NCBI GenBank assembly: GCA_027621335.1 | Contig: JAQCAN010000051.1 | Coordinates: 1 to 11,843 of the forward strand | Direction of reading: 5' to 3' | Origin: Bacteroidota bacterium | GTDB lineage: Bacteria > Bacteroidota > Bacteroidia > Flavobacteriales_D > JABDKJ01 | DNA length: 11,843 nucleotides | Shown: positions 6,924 through 11,843 of the stretch, piece after piece | How the letters are laid out: each line of letters starts with the position of its first letter | Numbering within the stretch: position 1 is the stretch's first letter | Translations under genes and position numbers: made by a program | Notes under the pieces: generated by a model | The model's database searches: none | What the model was told of the DNA's origin: nothing | The model's input: only the letters and a program-made list of their open reading frames with translations

Positions 6924-8302
6924 GGTTCTTAATTGTCACGTTTTTCCTCATCCTTTCCTCTCTGGCAGGCGCTCAGTCTCTGACCTTCAGCCTCGCTGAA
7001 GCCAAGGCCAAAGCCTTGGAGACCAATTGGGAGGCCCGCATCTCAGCCTTAGAGATCGAGAAGGCTGAACGCTTGGTGAAGGAGACCCTGGCTACGGGTC
7101 TTCCGCAGATCACAGCGCAAGGAAGTTTCCAGAACTTCTTGGACATTCCCACCACTGTACTGCCTGACTTCATCAGCCCGACCGTCTATGATGTGCTCAT
7201 CGATGAGAACCTGGTTCCATCAGGAAGCGGGGGTACACCTGGATTTGTGCCTGCCCAGTTCGGAACGAATTATAATGTCACAGGAGGAGCTAGCCTTACC
7301 CAACTCATCTTCAGTGGATCCTACCTCATCGGCCTTCAAGCCGCAAAGAGCTATGTACAGCTGAGCACAGTGCAGAAGGAAGTCACCGAGATGGATGTAC
7401 TTGAGAGTGTCACGCAAGCCTACTTCACAGTGATTTTGGCTGAAGAGAATACCAGAGTGCTGTCAGAGAGCCTGATGGCCTTGGAGGACCTATTGAATGA
7501 GACAAGCGCGCTCTACGAAGAAGGCTTCGTAGAGGAACAGGATGTACAGCAATTGCAGCTCACCTTCAACAACCTGAAGAGCCAAGAGGCCAATGCTTTC
7601 AGGCAGCAGGACCTCACCCGCCAGTTGCTTAATTTCCAATTAGGACTGCCCTTGGAACAAGCCATTGTCTTGACTGATGACTTGGCTTCGCTCACAGATG
7701 ATAACGTGCTTAGAGATGAGTTGATGGAAGTCACTCCGAATCTGAGTGAACATCCGAGTATGAAGCTCATGGAGACCAACATTCTTTTGAGTAATCTCCA
7801 ATTGAAAGAGCAGAAGAGCCGTTACCTGCCTACTTTGAATGGCTTCTTCAATGTGCAGAGACAGGCTCAGAGAAACGAGTTCAACTTCTTCGACAGCAAT
7901 GAGAATTGGTTCCCTGCCACTGTATGGGGCATCAATCTGAATGTGCCCATCTTCAGCAGCGGCATGATGCACCAACAGGTGAAACAACGAGAGGTGGAAG
8001 TGAAGGAGGCAGAGATCAGGAAGGAGCAAGTGCAAGTCGGTCTGGAATTGAATGCCAGCAAAGCCAAGTCGGATTTCATCTATGCTTTGGAGACCTACGA
8101 AACGCAACAATCGAATCTTGATTTGTCAGGAAGAATCAGGGACAAGACCCGAATCAAATATCAAGAAGGCATTTCTTCCAGCTTCGAGCTGAATGAGACA
8201 GAGAATCAATACATACAAGCTCAAGGGAGGGCCATTGAAGCTTCGCTCAACCTCCTGAATGCGCGAACCGAATTACAAAAGGCCTATAACACGTTGAACT
8301 GA
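6920..8302 (+). CDS. TolC-family outer-membrane efflux channel
   Basis: This 460-residue protein should form a trimeric channel across the outer membrane and periplasm for the pump encoded by the operon. A signal peptide is clear, with probable cleavage after AGA (residue 18, before Q19). Two repeats of long helices typical of outer-membrane efflux proteins follow, at about 24-240 and 265-458. A loop region at about 78-118 containing SGSGGTPG replaces the first outer-membrane beta-hairpin, and NVPIFSSG (341-348) matches the conserved turn before the second helical half. The helix segment LYEEGFVEEQDV (198-209) is also typical. The ATG overlaps the regulator stop by four bases, and its TGA shares one base with the adaptor ATG. 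A perfect 10-bp inverted repeat lies within the coding sequence at 7511-7534. Confidence 0.93.
   Translation: MRFLIVTFFLILSSLAGAQSLTFSLAEAKAKALETNWEARISALEIEKAERLVKETLATGLPQITAQGSFQNFLDIPTTVLPDFISPTVYDVLIDENLVPSGSGGTPGFVPAQFGTNYNVTGGASLTQLIFSGSYLIGLQAAKSYVQLSTVQKEVTEMDVLESVTQAYFTVILAEENTRVLSESLMALEDLLNETSALYEEGFVEEQDVQQLQLTFNNLKSQEANAFRQQDLTRQLLNFQLGLPLEQAIVLTDDLASLTDDNVLRDELMEVTPNLSEHPSMKLMETNILLSNLQLKEQKSRYLPTLNGFFNVQRQAQRNEFNFFDSNENWFPATVWGINLNVPIFSSGMMHQQVKQREVEVKEAEIRKEQVQVGLELNASKAKSDFIYALETYETQQSNLDLSGRIRDKTRIKYQEGISSSFELNETENQYIQAQGRAIEASLNLLNARTELQKAYNTLN
7511..7534 (+). repeat. Perfect 10-bp inverted repeat with 4-base loop inside the TolC-like gene
   Basis: CTCTACGAAG (7511-7520) and CTTCGTAGAG (7525-7534) are exact reverse complements around AAGG. 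It encodes LYEEGFVE (198-205). In mRNA it would make a stable hairpin about 590 bases into the gene. It may be accidental, because the protein motif is conserved and each codon choice contributes. Confidence 0.9.
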
Positions 8303-9468
8303 TGTCAAGGATAATCCTATACACGATAAGCGCAGCTCTTTTATTGAGTTGTGGAGGGAGCGCGGAGCTTTCCATTGATGAACTCATATCCCAAGGCGAC
8401 CTTATTGCCATCAAGGAAGAGCGGGCCAAGTTGAAAGAAGAGGAACATGACCTGTCCCTCAGGCTCAAGCAATTGGACGAAGCTGTGAATGCATTGGATG
8501 AGAATAAGAACATCGCCCTCATCAGTTCGGAGGTCTTGGAGTCCAAACCCTTCGAACACTTCCTTGAACTTCAGGGCAATGTGATGACCGATGATAACGT
8601 GGTCATCTTCCCTGAGTTGCCAGGCATCCTTGTGGACATCTTGGTGAAACAAGGACAGAATGTACAGAAAGGTCAGGTCCTCGCTCGAATTGATGATGGA
8701 GGCATCGCCCAGCAACTGAGTCATGCGGAGATCCAGACCCAATTGGCCAAAACCAATTTCGAGCGACAGGAGCGCCTTTGGAACCAGAAGATCGGCTCGG
8801 AGATGCAATACCTCCAGGCAAAGACAAGCTATGAAGCACAGGAGCAGATGGTGGATCAGATGAAAGTACAATTGGCCAAGGCCGCCATCAAAGCACCATT
8901 CAGTGGAGTCGTAGATGAGATCATCACAGAGGAAGGCAACATGGTAAACCCTGGACAGACACCTATCCTTAGGGTTGTGAACCTGAACGATATGTACTTG
9001 GATGTAGAGGTGCCTGAGAGCTATCTTACCTCTGTGAGCAAGGGGAAGAAAGCCTTTGTGGAATTCCCCATCCTAGGGGAGACCGTGGAGTCCTCCATCC
9101 GTCATGCGGCCAGTTTTGTGGATCCAGCCAATAGAACTTTCAAAGTCCAAATCGCTGTGCCAAACAACGAAAAACGCATCAAGCCGAACCTGACCGCTCG
9201 CATCAGGCTGAACGACTATACCAGCGCTGAAGCCATCCTCATCCCTCAGAATGTCATCTCAGAAAATGCAGAGGGCGACCAATTCGTCTACCTGCTGAAT
9301 ACTTTGGACGAGAAACAGGAAGGAGAAGCGGTGAAACGCATCATCAAGACAGGCCGCAGTTCAGGCAATCTCATCGAGGTTCTCGAAGGTCTGAAGCCTG
9401 GAGACCGAATCATCATCGAAGGGGCCAAGAGCGTGCGTGAAGGACAGATGGTCCGCAACCAAATGTAA
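8302..9468 (+). CDS. RND efflux periplasmic adaptor lipoprotein (membrane fusion protein)
   Basis: This 388-residue protein should link the RND permease to the outer-membrane channel. The N-terminus is a lipoprotein signal with lipobox LLSC, so C17 would be acylated and hold the protein at the inner membrane. Next comes a charged heptad-like coiled coil (about 35-68), additional to the E. coli AcrA plan. Then follow the first half of the barrel-sandwich (about 92-131, including PELPGILVDILVKQGQNV), a helical hairpin (about 134-193), the second half with KAPFSGVVDEI (197-207), a beta-barrel (about 229-310) and a membrane-proximal domain ending in GLKPGDRIIIEGA. The ATG shares one base with the preceding TGA, and the stop lies 10 bases before the permease ATG, so all are co-transcribed. 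Confidence 0.94.
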   Translation: MSRIILYTISAALLLSCGGSAELSIDELISQGDLIAIKEERAKLKEEEHDLSLRLKQLDEAVNALDENKNIALISSEVLESKPFEHFLELQGNVMTDDNVVIFPELPGILVDILVKQGQNVQKGQVLARIDDGGIAQQLSHAEIQTQLAKTNFERQERLWNQKIGSEMQYLQAKTSYEAQEQMVDQMKVQLAKAAIKAPFSGVVDEIITEEGNMVNPGQTPILRVVNLNDMYLDVEVPESYLTSVSKGKKAFVEFPILGETVESSIRHAASFVDPANRTFKVQIAVPNNEKRIKPNLTARIRLNDYTSAEAILIPQNVISENAEGDQFVYLLNTLDEKQEGEAVKRIIKTGRSSGNLIEVLEGLKPGDRIIIEGAKSVREGQMVRNQM

Positions 9469-9478
9469 GCACTGATTT

Positions 9479-11843
9479 ATGAGCAATAAGATCAATAAGA
9501 CGTTCAAGGAATTCGGTATGTCCTCTTGGGCTATCGATAACAAGACCATCATCAATGTGGTGATCGTCATGATCCTCGTTCTCGGATACAGTGCCTACCA
9601 GAGCATGCCCAGGGAGAGTTTCCCTGAGGTCAAGGAGACCAAGATCTACATCAGCTCCCTCTATCCTGGTAATACGGCCCAGGACATAGAGAAGCTCATC
9701 ACGGATCCACTGGAGGAGGAACTCAAAGATGTGAGCAACCTTGTAGAGATCACTTCCACATCCCAGGAGGACTACTCTATGATCATCGCTGAATTCGATG
9801 AGAACATCAGCGTGGAGGAGGCACGGCAGAAAGTGAAGGATGAGGTGGACTCCAAGACCTCAGGTGAGGACTGGCCCACCTTCAACGGTGCCAAAGTGGA
9901 ACCCAATGTCTTCGACCTGAACATTTCTGAGGAGTTCCCTATCATGAACATCAACATCAGCGGGGACTACACAGTGGAGCGTTTGAAGGAATTCGCGGAG
10001 CTGCTTCAAGACCGCATAGAGGAACTGCCTGAGATCAAGCAGGCTGACATCCGTGGAGCACAGGACAAGGAGGTAGAAGTCGCTGTTGACATCTACAAGA
10101 TGATGGCAGCCGAGGTCAGTTTCGATGACATCATAGGCGCCATAAACCAGGGGAACATGACTATGTCAGCGGGTAACTTGGTGGGCAGTGGACAGCGAAG
10201 GGCCATCAGCATATTGGGCGAGATTGAAGATCCAGCTGAACTTGAGCGTTTCGTGGTGAAATCGGAATTCGGGAAGAGTGTCTATTTGAGGGACCTCGCT
10301 GACGTAAGATTCAAAGAAAAGGACAAGACGACCTACGCTAGGGAATTTGGAGCTGGAGTGGTCATGCTGGATGTGAAGAAGCGTGCTGGAAAGAACATGG
10401 TTGCCGCGGCTGCAGAAATCGAACTCATCGTGGAGCACGCCAAGGAGTATGACCTGCCGAAGGATGTCTCAGTCACCATCTCCAATGACCAGAGCGAAAA
10501 GACCATCAATCAGGTGGATGACCTGGTGAACAATATCATCTTCGGGATCATTTTGGTGGTCGGGGTGCTGATGTTCTTTTTGGGTTTCAGGAATGCCCTC
10601 TTCGTGGGCTTTGCCATCCCGCTATCCATGTTCCTCTCCTTCACTATCCTGAATGCTCTGGGCTATACCCTGAACACCATGATTCTTTTCGGGCTCATCA
10701 TGGGTCTGGGGATGCTCGTGGACAATGGAATCGTGGTGGTCGAGAACGTCTATCGACTGATGAGTGAGGGGATGGGCCGTATCGAAGCGGCCAAGAAGGG
10801 CATCGGTGAGATAGCCGTGCCTATCATCATCTCCACAGCCACCACGGTGGCCGCCTTCATTCCTCTGGGAATGTGGCCTGGCGTCATGGGTGAGTTCATG
10901 ATCTATTTCCCGGTCACCTTGTCGGTCGTTCTGGGCTCTTCCCTCTTCGTGGCGGTCTTCATCAATTCACTTATGGTGTCACGTCTCATGCGCATAGAGG
11001 AGAAGGAGACATCACAGAAAAGGCTTCTTATCATCACGGGCATCTTCGTGTTCTTGGGCGTAGTGACCTTGGCTGTAGGCATGCGCTCCTTTGGTACCTT
11101 GATGCTCATTGTGGCGGTGATGATCTGGGTCTATAAGTATATCTTGAACCCAGCGGCAAATGTCTTTCAGAACCGATTCCTCCCGATTCTCGAAAATTGG
11201 TACGAGAAGACCTTGACCTTAGCACTCAGAGGAAGGATGCCCTATGTTATCACTTTAGGGACCTTCGCCCTACTTATCATTGCTTTCATGGGATTTGGAA
11301 TATCGCTTTCCACGCAGAGGACCAAAGTGGAGTTCTTCCCTGATAACAAACCGAACCAGATCATCGTCTATATCGAGTATCCAGAAGGAACGGATATCAA
11401 AAAGACGAATGCCATCACCAAGGAGATCGAACAGCGGGTCTATAAGGTGCTAAAGGATGATCTGTACTTCAACGGGGACTATAACTTCATGACCGAGAGT
11501 GCCGTCTCCCAAGTGGGAGAAGGGGCAGGGAATCCGCAAACGGAAAGCGGTTCAGCTGCTGAGATGCCACACAAAGGCAAGGTCACTGTAACCTTGAGGG
11601 AGTTCAAATACAGGCAAGGAGAAGACAGTGAACTGCTCCGACAGAAGATTCAGGATGACCTGGTCGGTGTCTATCCCGGAGTAGGTATCTCAGTTGATAA
11701 AGATGCCGTGGGACCACCAGCCGGCTATCCGATCAACATAGAGATAGAAGGGGATGATTACAATGATCTCATCTTCACAGCAGAACGGGCCAGGGCCTTC
11801 ATCAATGAGAAGAACGTGGCAGGCATCTCTGAACTGAAGATCG
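9479..11843 (+). CDS. RND-family efflux permease (partial, N-terminal 788 residues)
   Basis: The frame is open from ATG 9479 to the right edge, so the end is missing. The protein is the inner-membrane, probably proton-driven pump of the tripartite system. TM1 is at about 24-42, followed by PRESFPEV (44-51) and a periplasmic porter loop (about 43-350) of normal length. TM2 is at about 352-371, TM3 at 376-394 and TM4 at 401-422, the last holding LVDNGIVVVEN. TM6 is at about 481-501. Two further hydrophobic segments, about 515-535 and 540-556, come before TM7 (about 589-610); E. coli AcrB has none there. In TM4 the AcrB pair D407-D408 aligns with D415-N416. The second porter loop begins with a VEFFPDNKPNQ segment and has a Gly/Ser/Glu-rich stretch near 11520-11570. 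The overall pattern resembles the hydrophobe/amphiphile efflux (HAE) group. The substrate cannot be predicted. Confidence 0.94.
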   Translation, partial: MSNKINKTFKEFGMSSWAIDNKTIINVVIVMILVLGYSAYQSMPRESFPEVKETKIYISSLYPGNTAQDIEKLITDPLEEELKDVSNLVEITSTSQEDYSMIIAEFDENISVEEARQKVKDEVDSKTSGEDWPTFNGAKVEPNVFDLNISEEFPIMNINISGDYTVERLKEFAELLQDRIEELPEIKQADIRGAQDKEVEVAVDIYKMMAAEVSFDDIIGAINQGNMTMSAGNLVGSGQRRAISILGEIEDPAELERFVVKSEFGKSVYLRDLADVRFKEKDKTTYAREFGAGVVMLDVKKRAGKNMVAAAAEIELIVEHAKEYDLPKDVSVTISNDQSEKTINQVDDLVNNIIFGIILVVGVLMFFLGFRNALFVGFAIPLSMFLSFTILNALGYTLNTMILFGLIMGLGMLVDNGIVVVENVYRLMSEGMGRIEAAKKGIGEIAVPIIISTATTVAAFIPLGMWPGVMGEFMIYFPVTLSVVLGSSLFVAVFINSLMVSRLMRIEEKETSQKRLLIITGIFVFLGVVTLAVGMRSFGTLMLIVAVMIWVYKYILNPAANVFQNRFLPILENWYEKTLTLALRGRMPYVITLGTFALLIIAFMGFGISLSTQRTKVEFFPDNKPNQIIVYIEYPEGTDIKKTNAITKEIEQRVYKVLKDDLYFNGDYNFMTESAVSQVGEGAGNPQTESGSAAEMPHKGKVTVTLREFKYRQGEDSELLRQKIQDDLVGVYPGVGISVDKDAVGPPAGYPINIEIEGDDYNDLIFTAERARAFINEKNVAGISELKI

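Noticed and set aside
8341..8871. Open frame of 176 codons antisense to the adaptor gene
   Set aside because: It lies wholly within a well-supported adaptor gene and its leucine-rich product is what antisense reading of coiled-coil codons gives.
10719..10727. Asn in the TM4 motif as a sequencing error or pseudogene sign
   Set aside because: The permease frame is open over all 788 visible codons and the motif is otherwise perfect, so a real residue choice is more likely than damage.
1..11843. CRISPR arrays, tRNA or rRNA genes, insertion sequences, defence genes
   Set aside because: No regularly spaced repeats, no cloverleaf or rRNA signatures, and no transposase, integrase, nuclease-toxin or other defence domain found on either strand apart from ribonuclease HII, which is a housekeeping enzyme.

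Overview
The window looks like ordinary chromosome from a member of the Bacteroidota, most probably a Flavobacteriales-type marine or environmental bacterium. This rests on protein character rather than on a marker gene: a flippase beginning MQKKFLTNLGF, a TetR-TolC-adaptor-RND gene order, a lipoprotein adaptor with an extra N-terminal coiled coil, and absence of clear Shine-Dalgarno sequences. One TAnnTTTG motif resembling the Bacteroidota -7 promoter element is present. Base composition appears to be near 50% G+C. There are no tRNA or rRNA genes, CRISPR arrays, transposases or phage genes, and no gene-free stretch longer than about 165 bases.

Region 1 (1-2842, minus strand) is the membrane-export part of a surface polysaccharide locus. 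In transcription order it holds a Wzx-type flippase, a Wzz-type chain-length regulator without a kinase domain, and the N-terminal third of an O-antigen ligase/polymerase-like protein that runs off the left edge. A terminator-like hairpin overlaps the end of the flippase gene and lies only 12 bases before the regulator gene, so it may act as an attenuator. No glycosyltransferases are visible; they may lie outside the window.

Region 2 (2926-6135, plus strand) is divergent from region 1. It holds ribonuclease HII (rnhB), then a large protein of 838 residues that starts with TTG. That protein has a membrane anchor or signal peptide, a DUF3352-like N-terminal half and a C-terminal beta-propeller-like half. 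Its function is unknown.

Region 3 (6136-11843, plus strand) is a tightly packed efflux operon: a TetR-family regulator, a TolC-family outer-membrane channel, a lipoprotein periplasmic adaptor and an RND permease cut by the right edge. The genes overlap by 4 and 1 bases and then are 10 bases apart. The 164-base leader before the regulator holds a run of nine G, a hairpin, a short palindrome and three copies of a TGTTTCC half-site, the best candidates for autoregulation. The three structural proteins should form one tripartite pump across both membranes. The permease has two unusual traits: an extra pair of hydrophobic segments between TM6 and TM7, and Asp-Asn in place of the usual Asp-Asp pair in TM4.

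I see no convincing wholly new system. The most unusual items are the permease architecture, the operator cluster with its poly-G tract, the wzx/wzz hairpin, the two-domain DUF3352-like protein and a perfect 10-bp hairpin inside the tolC-like gene.
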